NCBI RefSeq assembly: GCF_900113245.1
Contig: NZ_FOOQ01000002.1
Location: 879,444-943,443 of the forward strand
Reading direction: 5' to 3'
From: Halopelagius inordinatus
GTDB lineage: Archaea; Halobacteriota; Halobacteria; Halobacteriales; Haloferacaceae
DNA: 64,000 bases
The translations under genes and the position numbers were made by a program. Positions 14,770-23,086 of the stretch are shown piece after piece. The notes under the pieces were generated by a model. That model made no database searches. It was given only the letters and a program-made list of their open reading frames with translations, and was not told the origin of the DNA. Within the stretch, counting starts at the first letter, position 1. Each line of letters starts with the position of its first letter.

Positions 14770-16074
14770 ATGAACGGTGACGACCGACAGACCGCCCCCT
14801 CAGACGCGGGGGACCGGTCGGCGTGGACGCGCGACCACGCCTCGGGCCTGCGTCGCGACGATTCGAACGTCGCGCCGGTCATCTACCCGGCCGAGAAGCG
14901 AGTCGACGACGGACTGCACATCTGGGACACCTGGTTCCTCAGAGAGCGAGACGGGACTATCGCCGACGTCGGCGGCTACCGAGTCATCGTGGCGTTGACG
15001 GCGTCCGCGGAACTGCTCCCGGGGAAGCGCCACGACGTGGCGACGCTCCGATACTTCTACTCCGAGGACGGGAAACGGTGGGAGACGGGCGGACCGGTGT
15101 TCGACGACGAGGCGTTCGGCTCTCGGCAGTGGGCCGGGTCGACTGTGTACGACGACGGGGACGTCTACTGCTACTACACCGCGGCCGGGCGGGCGCGAGA
15201 GAGAGCGCTCTCGTACTCGCAGCGAATCGCTCTCGCGGAGGGCGGCCGACTGACCGTCGGCGACGACGGCCCGACCATCGACGGCCCGTGGGAGCACTCG
15301 ATTCTCCTCGAACCCGACGGCGAATGGTACGAGACCGAAGACCAGTACCGCGGGATGACGTACACGTTCCGCGACCCGTGGTTCTTCGAAGACCCCGCGT
15401 CCGGGGAGACGTACCTGCTGTTCGAGGCCAACACGCCCGTTTCCGAGGGGTCCGACGCCTGCGGGGGCGACGCGGGCGAACAGGAGTTCAACGGGAGCGT
15501 CGGTATCGCCCACTCGCCGACGGGCGACCCCACGGCGTTCGAGTTGCGCCCGCCCCTGTTGGATGCCGTCTGCGTGAATCAGGAACTCGAACGCCCGCAT
15601 CTCGTCGTTCGCGACGGGACGTACTACCTGTTCGTCTCCAGTCACGTCCACACGTTCGCGCCCGGGTTGGAGGGGTACGACGCCCTGTACGGGTTCGTCG
15701 CCGACGGGTTGCGCGGCGACTACGAACCGCTGAACGGGCACGGGATGGTCCTCACGAACCCGCGGGGCGCGCCGTTCCAAGCGTACTCGTGGCTGGCGTA
15801 CGACCACGGCGACGAACTGCTCGCCACCTCGTTTTTCAACTACCACGAGTACGACCGTCCGACGATGGACGACGTGGCTCTCCTCCCCGAGTCCGAACAG
15901 CGCCGTCGCTTCGGCGGAACGCTCGCCCCCACCGTTCGACTCGAACTCGACGGGGCGGAGACGCGCGTCGTCGGCGCACTCGACCACGGCCACCTACCGC
16001 TCCCGCGCGAGAAACTGCCGGAGCCGTGGTGGAGACGGGCCGGAGACGAACGCGAGAGGCCCGGCGAGTACTGA
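14770..16074 (+). CDS. GH68 fructosyltransferase (levansucrase/inulosucrase type)
   Basis: 434 residues from ATG 14770. GH68 hallmarks are HIWDTWFL with the nucleophile Asp near residue 57, TFRDPWFFEDP (the RDP transition-state Asp), and QELERPHLV (the acid/base Glu in ELERPH). The family transfers the fructosyl unit of sucrose to water or a growing fructan. There is no Sec or Tat signal, although most bacterial GH68 enzymes are secreted. Whether it makes levan, inulin or short oligofructans cannot be read. It is tail to tail with a GH32 gene 17 bp away, giving a compact fructan synthesis/breakdown pair. Confidence 0.93.
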   Translation: MNGDDRQTAPSDAGDRSAWTRDHASGLRRDDSNVAPVIYPAEKRVDDGLHIWDTWFLRERDGTIADVGGYRVIVALTASAELLPGKRHDVATLRYFYSEDGKRWETGGPVFDDEAFGSRQWAGSTVYDDGDVYCYYTAAGRARERALSYSQRIALAEGGRLTVGDDGPTIDGPWEHSILLEPDGEWYETEDQYRGMTYTFRDPWFFEDPASGETYLLFEANTPVSEGSDACGGDAGEQEFNGSVGIAHSPTGDPTAFELRPPLLDAVCVNQELERPHLVVRDGTYYLFVSSHVHTFAPGLEGYDALYGFVADGLRGDYEPLNGHGMVLTNPRGAPFQAYSWLAYDHGDELLATSFFNYHEYDRPTMDDVALLPESEQRRRFGGTLAPTVRLELDGAETRVVGALDHGHLPLPREKLPEPWWRRAGDERERPGEY

Positions 16075-16091
16075 ATCCGAACGCCGGTCGC

Positions 16092-18293
16092 TCAGCGTTC
16101 CCGCGCCTCGAACGCCGCGTCGAGTTCCCACGCGTCGAGTCCGGTGATTCGGACCGGCCCGCCGCGCGCGGAGAGGGAGACGCCGTCCGCGTCCGCCCGC
16201 GTCGGGTAGGCGCGACTCGTGAGACAGCGCCGTTCGTTCGCGAACAGTTCGAGGACAGAGCCGTCCACGAACGCTCGAAGCGACAGCGAGTCGCCGCCGA
16301 CGGGCATTCGCTGTTCCTCGGTGTCGGGTACCCCGTCGAGGGCGCTCTTCGACCGGTCGACGGCGAGTTCGTCGCCGTCGTAGCGGACGACGGTTCGCTC
16401 GTTTCTCGCGGGCGACTCGAACAGGCCGAGTTCGAGCGTTGCCTCGGAACCGACCCGCGCGTCGAACGCGAGTTCGTACGCGTTCCCCGACACGTCGAGC
16501 GTTCGAGACTCGGCGGCGGCGAGAGAGACGTCACCCTCGGCGGCGCGGCGGCCGCGAAGCGCGGTCAGTTCTCGCGCGGGTCGCTGACGGAGTCGCCCGC
16601 CTTCGACGGAGAGTTCGCGGGGGACGGTCAGCATCCCCGACCACCCGGCGTGCCACTGCGCCTCGACGTCGCGGGCTTCGGGCGTCCACCCCCACGCGAG
16701 GACGCGCCCGTCGTCCGTTCGCGTCGACTGCGGCGCGTAGTAGTCTCCGTAGTCGAGTCGCCCGCGGTGCTCGACGTCGAACGACGGGTCGTCCAGCGAC
16801 GCGGTGCCGACGAAGTACTCGACGTGGCTGTAGTTCGAGACGTGCAACACCTGTCTGTCGCCGAAGTCGAGCAGTTCGGGGCACTCCCAGACGACGCCGT
16901 GGCCCTCCCAGTCGCCGACCAGCAAGGGGCCGACGTACTCCCACTCTCTGAGGTTCGGTCCCCTGTAGAGGAGGGCCGCCCCGCCGGTGTCCGCGACGCC
17001 CGCGCCGATGAGGTGGTACCACGTGTCACCCTCGCGCCAGACGTTGTGGTCGCGGAACTCCGCGCGCCAGTCGTCGGTTTCGAGCAGGTCGATATCCCCG
17101 TCGGGAGCCGACAAGAGGGGGTTGTCGCCGTGTTTCTCCCACGTGTCCAGCGTCGGGTCGTCCGTCGTCGCGAGACAGGGGAGTTGGTCGCGCCCGCGGC
17201 CGCCGGTGTAGACGAGCGTCGGCGTCCCGTCGTCGTCGAGGACGGCGCATCCGGACCAGACGCCGTCTCGGTCCGGGCCGTCCGGGTCCGGCGCGAGGGC
17301 GACGGGACGGTCCTCCCAGTGAACCAAGTCGTCGCTCGTCGCGTGGCCCCAGTGGATGGTTCCGTGGAACGGCCCGCCGGGGTTGTACTGGTAGAAGACG
17401 TGGTACGTCCCCTCGTACTGGAGGATGCCGTTCGGGTCGTTCAGCCATCCCGCCGGCGGCGCGAGGTGGTAGCGCGGCCGACGGTGGTCGTCTGCGAGTT
17501 CCGCGCGCACCGCGTCGAACCCCTCCGCGTCGTCGGGTCTGTCGGTGAACCTCGGGCGACGGCGCGCGTCGCCGCCGAGGAGTGCGAGAGCGTTGCGGAG
17601 GAGCCTCCGTTGGGCGTCCGCCGCCTCGAAATCCGTCGTCGAGAGGAAGGTGACTTCCGAGCCGATTCCGTACACGTCGCCAGACCGCGTCTGGCGGGCC
17701 GACGAACTCCGTTCGTCAACGTCTCCCTCGCCGACGCGCCACGCGAACGCCGCTTTCTGGGCGACGTGGAACTCCTCGCCGCGAATCGTGGCGGCGAGTA
17801 CGTCGCCGGAGGCGGGAAGCGACTGCTCGTACCGGGCGAACGGCCGCGTCGCCTCCGCGGGTTGGGTGTGGAGTTCGCGGAGGGGAAACCCCTCGAACAG
17901 GGGGTGGTCGTCGAACGTGCGCTTCTTTATCAGTCCGCTCGGTTCCGCGGGCGTCTCGACGCCGACGGCGTCCGGCGCGACGGAATCGACGCCGAACGGG
18001 ACGACCGCAGAGAGAGCGCGAAGCGTGAGACAGAGGCCGTTCCCGGAGTCGAGAAACGCTCTCACGGCGTCGGCGCAGGCGGCGGCGTCCTCTCGAACCG
18101 AATCGAGCGGGTCGTCTCGGTGCCACCACGCGGCGTCGAACCGAGAGAGCGACCGGTCGCCGGACGACACCTCGGCGAGGGCGACGCTCTCGACGGATTC
18201 GACCGTCCGCTCACACCACTCGCGGGCGGCGCGTTGTTCGTCGGTAAGTTCGTCCGCGTGCAGGAACGCGACGCGGACCGGCAGTTCGTCCAT
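16092..18293 (-). CDS. GH32 fructosidase (invertase/levanase type) with extra N-terminal domain
   Basis: 733 residues. Residues about 260-730 are GH32: WLNDPNG (nucleophile Asp), FRDHNVW in place of the usual FRDP, and WECPELL (acid/base Glu), followed by the beta-sandwich domain ([19 protein letters not shown]). The first ~250 residues form a separate alpha/beta domain resembling the flavodoxin-like or amidotransferase-like modules attached to some bacterial GH32 proteins. It would release fructose from sucrose or fructans. No signal peptide is visible, so action is probably intracellular. It converges on the GH68 gene. Confidence 0.92.
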   Translation of the reverse strand: MDELPVRVAFLHADELTDEQRAAREWCERTVESVESVALAEVSSGDRSLSRFDAAWWHRDDPLDSVREDAAACADAVRAFLDSGNGLCLTLRALSAVVPFGVDSVAPDAVGVETPAEPSGLIKKRTFDDHPLFEGFPLRELHTQPAEATRPFARYEQSLPASGDVLAATIRGEEFHVAQKAAFAWRVGEGDVDERSSSARQTRSGDVYGIGSEVTFLSTTDFEAADAQRRLLRNALALLGGDARRRPRFTDRPDDAEGFDAVRAELADDHRRPRYHLAPPAGWLNDPNGILQYEGTYHVFYQYNPGGPFHGTIHWGHATSDDLVHWEDRPVALAPDPDGPDRDGVWSGCAVLDDDGTPTLVYTGGRGRDQLPCLATTDDPTLDTWEKHGDNPLLSAPDGDIDLLETDDWRAEFRDHNVWREGDTWYHLIGAGVADTGGAALLYRGPNLREWEYVGPLLVGDWEGHGVVWECPELLDFGDRQVLHVSNYSHVEYFVGTASLDDPSFDVEHRGRLDYGDYYAPQSTRTDDGRVLAWGWTPEARDVEAQWHAGWSGMLTVPRELSVEGGRLRQRPARELTALRGRRAAEGDVSLAAAESRTLDVSGNAYELAFDARVGSEATLELGLFESPARNERTVVRYDGDELAVDRSKSALDGVPDTEEQRMPVGGDSLSLRAFVDGSVLELFANERRCLTSRAYPTRADADGVSLSARGGPVRITGLDAWELDAAFEARER

Positions 18294-18549
18294 CGTCGCT
18301 GTCCTTCGAGTGGAGGAGTATTAACTCGTGGTTCGATATCTCTTTTCGGTCTCGGGTCGGGTCGCTCGTCTGTCAGTGGAGAGGTCACCGCCGATAGCGA
18401 CCGGGGCGTTTCGGTGTAGGTTCGGCTTCGGTAGCGACGAACGCGCTACGTAGCGGTCCGTTCGGCGTCACCGAGGCGAGAGTGGTGTGTCACGCGCACC
18501 CGAGGCGCGAAAAGGTGGGCTAAAGTGACCCGAACCCCAACCACGGGAT

Positions 18550-19626
18550 ATGAACTACCGGACGCTGGGCGATTCGGACGTGGAGGTCAGCGAAGTCGGG
18601 TTCGGCGCGTGGGTCGTCGGCACCGACTGGTGGGGAGACAGGTCGAAGGAGGACTCCATCGACCTGATCCACCACGCGATAGAGCAGGGCATCACCTACT
18701 TCGACACCGGCGACGTGTACGGACACGGCCACAGCGAGGAAGTCGTCGGCGAGGCACTCGCGGAGTACCGCGACGAGGTGACGCTGGCGACGAAGGTGGG
18801 CTACGACTTCTACAACAACCCGCAGGCCGGACACGGCGAACTCCCCAAGGAGATGACGGGCGAGTGGGTCCGCTCTGCGACCGAAAAGAGCCTCGACCGA
18901 CTCGGCACCGACCACGTCGAACTGCTCCAACTCCACAACGCAAACGTCGACGAAGTCGACGAAGACGTGCTCGAAGCCCTCGACGAACTCAAAGAGGAGG
19001 GAGTCGTAGACGCCGTCGGATGGGCGCTCGGCCCCTCCATCGGCTGGCTGGCCGAGGGCGACATGGCCATCACCGAGGAGTTCGATTCGGTACAGCTCGT
19101 CTGGAACCTCTTCGAACAGGAGGTCGGAAACCACTTCCTCGATACCATCGAAGAGACCGGTTCCTCGACGAGTCTCGTCCCGCGCGTGCCGCACTCGTCG
19201 GGATTGCTCAACGAACAGGTGACGCCCGAGACGGGCCACGACTTGGACGACCACCGCGGCTTCCGCCCCGACGCGTGGTACGAGACGGGGTGGGAGAAGC
19301 TAGAGACGCTCCGCTTCTTGGAGCGAGACGGCGAGCGAACGATGGGACAGGCCGCCATCGCGTACCTCCTGAGCCACGACGCCGTCGCGAGCGTCACGCC
19401 GACGTTCCACACGCGCGAGGACATCACCGAGTGGGCCGCCGCCTCCGACGTACCGAAACTGAGCGACGAGGAGATGGACCGCGTCGCCGACCTCTACGAG
19501 GACAACTTCGGAATCGACCGCGACGACGGGATGGACGAACTCCGCTCGTCGGTCGGCGGCGACGACATCGCGGCCGCGGGCATCGACAAACAGCCGAGTT
19601 CGGGGCCGCGCGGTTCAGCGGACTAA
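18550..19626 (+). CDS. aldo/keto reductase
   Basis: 358 residues with a TIM-barrel AKR pattern: MNYRTLGDSDVEVSEVGFG, the catalytic segment FDTGDVYGHGHSEEVVGEAL (Asp and Tyr of the tetrad), TKVGYDF (Lys) and ELLQLHNAN (His). It reduces carbonyls with NAD(P)H or acts in reverse. The usual nucleotide-binding tail (SVTPTFHTREDITEW) is present. An extra ~35-residue acidic tail follows. It might handle sugar carbonyls beside the fructan genes; that is inference from position only. Confidence 0.9.
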   Translation: MNYRTLGDSDVEVSEVGFGAWVVGTDWWGDRSKEDSIDLIHHAIEQGITYFDTGDVYGHGHSEEVVGEALAEYRDEVTLATKVGYDFYNNPQAGHGELPKEMTGEWVRSATEKSLDRLGTDHVELLQLHNANVDEVDEDVLEALDELKEEGVVDAVGWALGPSIGWLAEGDMAITEEFDSVQLVWNLFEQEVGNHFLDTIEETGSSTSLVPRVPHSSGLLNEQVTPETGHDLDDHRGFRPDAWYETGWEKLETLRFLERDGERTMGQAAIAYLLSHDAVASVTPTFHTREDITEWAAASDVPKLSDEEMDRVADLYEDNFGIDRDDGMDELRSSVGGDDIAAAGIDKQPSSGPRGSAD

Positions 19627-19630
19627 CGCC

Positions 19631-19804
19631 GTGAACCGAACGACGAAAGCGTTTCTCGCCGTGACCGCGTTCGTCCACGCCGTGTCGGTGGCGTGGGTTC
19701 GCCGGGACGCCCGCGGGCGAGAGACCGACGCGTCGCCGTGGGACCTCCTGACCGCACTCACGGGCGTCTTCGGCCTCGTCGGCTACCTCCGGTCGCGTCG
19801 CTGA
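19631..19804 (+). CDS. small membrane protein, 57 aa
   Basis: A GTG at 19631, 4 bp after the reductase stop, opens MNRTTKAFLAVTAFVHAVSV and ends GVFGLVGYLRSRR. Two short hydrophobic helices are separated by a charged loop (RRDARGRETDASPWD). Codon use is host-like throughout. It is probably translated with the upstream reductase. No family is recognised. Confidence 0.6.
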   Translation: MNRTTKAFLAVTAFVHAVSVAWVRRDARGRETDASPWDLLTALTGVFGLVGYLRSRR

Positions 19805-19845
19805 CCGACGCGGCTCTTTTCACCGAGGGCGACTCACGTAGGCGC

Positions 19846-20262
19846 ATGTCGTCGCTCGACACGCTCAGAGACGAGGGGTTCGCCGCGTTCGTCCACCGCC
19901 ACCCTTGGCAGTTCGCCCTCGCTTTGGCCGTCGCAACGGGCGGATTCGCCCTCGTCAACGGCGGGTCGCCGCTGTCGGCGTTCGTCGGCTTCTTTCTCGT
20001 CGGTGCGATTCTCGCGCTCGCGTTCTCCTACGCGACGGACGTAGTCGAGTGGGGACGCGAGCGAGGCGAGTCGGACGAAGCAACCGGGGAGAAAGACGAG
20101 GCGGACGACGCGCTCGCGCGCCTCAGAGAGCGGTACGCCGCCGGACACATCGACGAAGCGGAGTTCGAACGCCGCGTCGAACGACTGCTGGAGACGGAGT
20201 CGCACGACGAACTGGCGGCGGACCGAGAGCGGACGCGGGTCCGAGACCGAGAGACCGAGTGA
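19846..20262 (+). CDS. SHOCT-domain membrane protein, first of a tandem pair
   Basis: 138 residues from ATG 19846. Two membrane helices (FALALAVATGGFALVNGG, FVGFFLVGAILALAFSYA) are followed by an acidic linker. The C-terminal SHOCT-type helix hairpin reads LARLRERYAAGHIDEAEFERR, then ERLLETESHDELAADRER. SHOCT modules mediate oligomerisation at the ends of many proteins. It is a close paralogue of the gene at 20360. Confidence 0.85.
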   Translation: MSSLDTLRDEGFAAFVHRHPWQFALALAVATGGFALVNGGSPLSAFVGFFLVGAILALAFSYATDVVEWGRERGESDEATGEKDEADDALARLRERYAAGHIDEAEFERRVERLLETESHDELAADRERTRVRDRETE

Positions 20263-20359
20263 CCGACGGACAGCGGGTGTCCCGCCGGTCGAACCGAGCG
20301 ACGCGGACGACCGAACGCGAACCGAAGTTATATTCTCTCGGTTGACAAATACTCCCGGC

Positions 20360-20785
20360 ATGACTGCCCTCCACGACGCAGGAGAGTGGTTCTCCAGACA
20401 GGCCGAGACGCTGAAAGACAACCCCGCTCTGTTGGGCTTCGTCGTCGCCCTCTGGATGACGACGCTGGTTCTCGTCTCCGGCGGGAACCCCGTGTTGGCG
20501 TTTCTCGTGCTCGTTCCGGTGTTGACGGCGACGGGGTACGCGATAGACGGCGTCGTTCGGAGGATTTTCGGAGACGGTAGCGACGCCGAGCGTTCGGCCG
20601 AACGCGAGTACGAGGCGGAAGACGAAGAACGGGCCATCGAACGCCTGCGCAGTCGGTACGCCGCGGGCGAGATAGACCACGACGAGTTCGAACGCCGCCT
20701 CGAACGGTTGGTCGAGACGGAGTCGTACGACGAACCGACGGCGGACCGAGAGCGGATGCGGATTCGAGAGCGAGAGACCGAGTGA
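20360..20785 (+). CDS. SHOCT-domain membrane protein, second of a tandem pair
   Basis: 141 residues from ATG 20360. The architecture is the same as in the preceding gene: two membrane helices (GFVVALWMTTLVLVSGG, LAFLVLVPVLTATGYAI), an acidic linker and SHOCT (IERLRSRYAAGEIDHDEFER). The last 45 residues are nearly identical to those of the paralogue while the membrane parts have diverged. This points to duplication followed by selection on the tail. It converges on the HTH_10 regulator gene. Confidence 0.85.
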   Translation: MTALHDAGEWFSRQAETLKDNPALLGFVVALWMTTLVLVSGGNPVLAFLVLVPVLTATGYAIDGVVRRIFGDGSDAERSAEREYEAEDEERAIERLRSRYAAGEIDHDEFERRLERLVETESYDEPTADRERMRIRERETE

Positions 20786-20803
20786 GCGCCCGGAACTCGT
20801 CCG

Positions 20804-22324
20804 CTATCGGCGGGCGGGCGAGAACAGCGACTCGAACACCTTCTTCTCGGCGGCCCGGAGGTGCTGGTGGAACGTCGGCGCGGCGACGCCCATCGAGCCC
20901 GCGACGTCCTCGCCGGAGGCGTCTCGTGGCCACTCGAAGAACCCCGCGCGGTACGCGATTTCGAGCGCCGCACGCTGGCGGTCGGTGAGAGACGACGTGA
21001 GCGCGTCGCCGGAATCGACGCGTCGGTCGCGTTTAGTCAGTTGCCGTCGTCGAAGGAGCGTCATCGCGGGGTGCGTCTCGACCATGGCGTCGAGGAGTCG
21101 CCGGACGTCGGCGCTCGGGGACAGATGCACCGTGAGGTGGTAGTCCCCGTCTTCGATGACCGCTCGTTCGACCGACCCACCTAACGAGGCGACGGCCGAC
21201 AGGACCGGCGGTTCGGAGACGCGGAGTTCGAACGCCGTCTCGTCGCCGCAGTCGCGGAAGGTGACGCCGTCGTAGAACGGAACCTCGGCGGCCATCGTCC
21301 GCACGGTTTCCGCGCCGTCCGGCGTCGTGCGCCCGAACAGGACGAACTCCCCGTCTCCTCTCGGGACCGTGTGTTCGTACCTGATCAGTCCGCTCGCCCG
21401 CCCCTCGATTCCGAACGGGCCGAGGACGTCCGGCACGTGAAACTCCAGTTCGACGACTTCGTCGCACATCAGCGCCCGCTTGCGTTCGATAGCCGCGATG
21501 GCGTGGCCGACGACTTCGCCGAGTTGCCCGATGAGTTCGCCCTCCTCTCCCTCGAAAGCGTTCGGTCGGTCGGCGTAGACGTTCAGTACCGCGTAGACGG
21601 TGCCCTCGTGGATGATCGGCACCGCCGCGGACGAGCGAAAGCCGTACCGTCGGACGTGGTCGCGCCACGGGTCGTGGCGGGGGTCGCTGTCGGTTTCGCG
21701 CGTCGTCTGGACCTCGCCCGTGTTGAACGCCCTCCCGGTCGGTCCCCCGCTTCGGTCGTCGGCCGGGTCGACCGATATCGTGACGCCGTCGAGATATCCC
21801 TCGACGCCGGCTTCCGTCCGCAGCCTCACCGTCCGGCTGGCGGAGTCGACGTCGCCGGTCCACGCGAAGAGGTACGACTCGGTGTCGGCGAGGCGTTCAC
21901 AGACGGTCCGCTCTATCTCCTCGCGCGTGGACTGGTCGATGACCGCGTCCGTTATTTCCCTGACGACCTGATTGAGACTGTTCAGCGCCGCGAGCCGTTG
22001 CTCCTGCCTCTCCATCGTTTCTTCGGCGCGTTGCCGTTCCGCGGCGTCGACGGGTTCGCCGGAGGACGTGTCCTCGCGGCCGTCGCAGGCGCGGGCCGAC
22101 TGCTCGGCGGTCGGCGAGGGTCGCCACCAGACGCGCGCGCTCGCGCCGACCGCCTTCGTTTGGAGTCGGTCGCGTTCGACGAGTCGTTCCAACCGCTCGT
22201 AGGTGCTCCGCCGGCCCACGTCGAGGCGGTCCGACACCTCGGTCGTCGTCTGCGGGGCCCCCGACTCCTCGAAGAGGGCGAGCGTCTCTCGAAGGCACTC
22301 GGTCAACGATCCATCGTCCATCAC
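20804..22324 (-). CDS. bat-like transcription regulator (HTH, GAF, HTH_10)
   Basis: 506 residues. The N-terminal winged-HTH-like segment (TTTEVSDRLDVGRRSTYERL) is followed by a coiled coil. A GAF sensor domain spans about 120-270 (ERLADTESYLFAWTGDVD ... AAVPIIHEGTVYAVLNVYAD). Then comes a bacterio-opsin-activator-type region, and the terminal HTH_10 is LTDRQRAALEIAYRAGFFEW plus VAAPTFHQHLRAAEKKV. Such proteins are haloarchaeal one-component regulators of redox, light or metabolic genes. The ligand and target are unknown. Confidence 0.9.
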   Translation of the reverse strand: MMDDGSLTECLRETLALFEESGAPQTTTEVSDRLDVGRRSTYERLERLVERDRLQTKAVGASARVWWRPSPTAEQSARACDGREDTSSGEPVDAAERQRAEETMERQEQRLAALNSLNQVVREITDAVIDQSTREEIERTVCERLADTESYLFAWTGDVDSASRTVRLRTEAGVEGYLDGVTISVDPADDRSGGPTGRAFNTGEVQTTRETDSDPRHDPWRDHVRRYGFRSSAAVPIIHEGTVYAVLNVYADRPNAFEGEEGELIGQLGEVVGHAIAAIERKRALMCDEVVELEFHVPDVLGPFGIEGRASGLIRYEHTVPRGDGEFVLFGRTTPDGAETVRTMAAEVPFYDGVTFRDCGDETAFELRVSEPPVLSAVASLGGSVERAVIEDGDYHLTVHLSPSADVRRLLDAMVETHPAMTLLRRRQLTKRDRRVDSGDALTSSLTDRQRAALEIAYRAGFFEWPRDASGEDVAGSMGVAAPTFHQHLRAAEKKVFESLFSPARR

Positions 22325-22547
22325 CGGTTCCTCGCGGGCGAGGGTTATCTACCCTCCGCCGACGGAGGTACGGGGCGAAACCAGACGCACAACCCCTGAT
22401 TCGCCTCGAAAACGCGGATTCGTCCCGGTAGATCGAGCGTTCCGACTGATAGGAGCCCCCAACAGTACCTACTCACTAAGACTGAACTCTTAGGCGCGGT
22501 TGGTGCCATCGTCGAGACATCCAGCCACCGTCGCTGGTCGGACACAC

Positions 22548-22874
22548 ATGACACGACTGCCACACGAAAGCACGGGGACGGGCGCGGAATCGGAGTATCT
22601 GACCGAAAACGAGTCCCGAAGGCTGTTCAGAGAGGAGAGATGCAAGACGGCGCTCGACGTCCTCGCGGACCGGACTGTGCCGGTCGAACTCGACGACGTG
22701 GCGGCGGCAGTCGCCGAACGGGAGAACGGCGACAGCCTCGACGACGAGAGCGTACAGCGAGTGGCGCTCAGCCTCCACCACTTTCACCTCCCGAAGATGG
22801 CCGCTTTCGGCGTCGTCGACTACGACACGGACGCGACCCGAATCGAGTGGTTCCCCGGCGGGTTCACGTCCTGA
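22548..22874 (+). CDS. DUF7344-like winged-helix protein
   Basis: 108 residues from ATG 22548. ESRRLFREERCKTALDVLAD, VPVELDDVAAAVAERE and HHFHLPKMAAFGVVDYDTD follow the pattern of haloarchaeal DUF7344 proteins, which are small winged-helix domains often beside bat-type regulators. It is divergently transcribed from the HTH_10 regulator with 223 bp between, so it may share regulatory DNA with it. The DNA-binding role is inferred. Confidence 0.82.
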   Translation: MTRLPHESTGTGAESEYLTENESRRLFREERCKTALDVLADRTVPVELDDVAAAVAERENGDSLDDESVQRVALSLHHFHLPKMAAFGVVDYDTDATRIEWFPGGFTS

Positions 22875-23086
22875 TTCGCCGCGTCTTCGTCCGGACGGCG
22901 TAGTAACGCGCTCTGCCGACGCCGAGAGCGGTTCGGCCACCCGGGGACCGCCTCTGGGGCGTTCGAGGCGACGACGCCGAACCCCTTCGTTTCCATTCGA
23001 AACCGCTCGTCGGAGACGCGTCTGACGCGCAGTCGCAACGGCGTCGGTCGAAACAAAAATAGAGCGTGCGCTCTCGCTCCGTCGCC

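Noticed and set aside
14823..18419. 1198-codon open frame antisense and out of frame to the GH68 and GH32 genes
   Set aside because: High GC removes stops from shadow frames. The sequence is Arg/Pro/Val-rich without motifs, while the real enzymes carry all catalytic residues.
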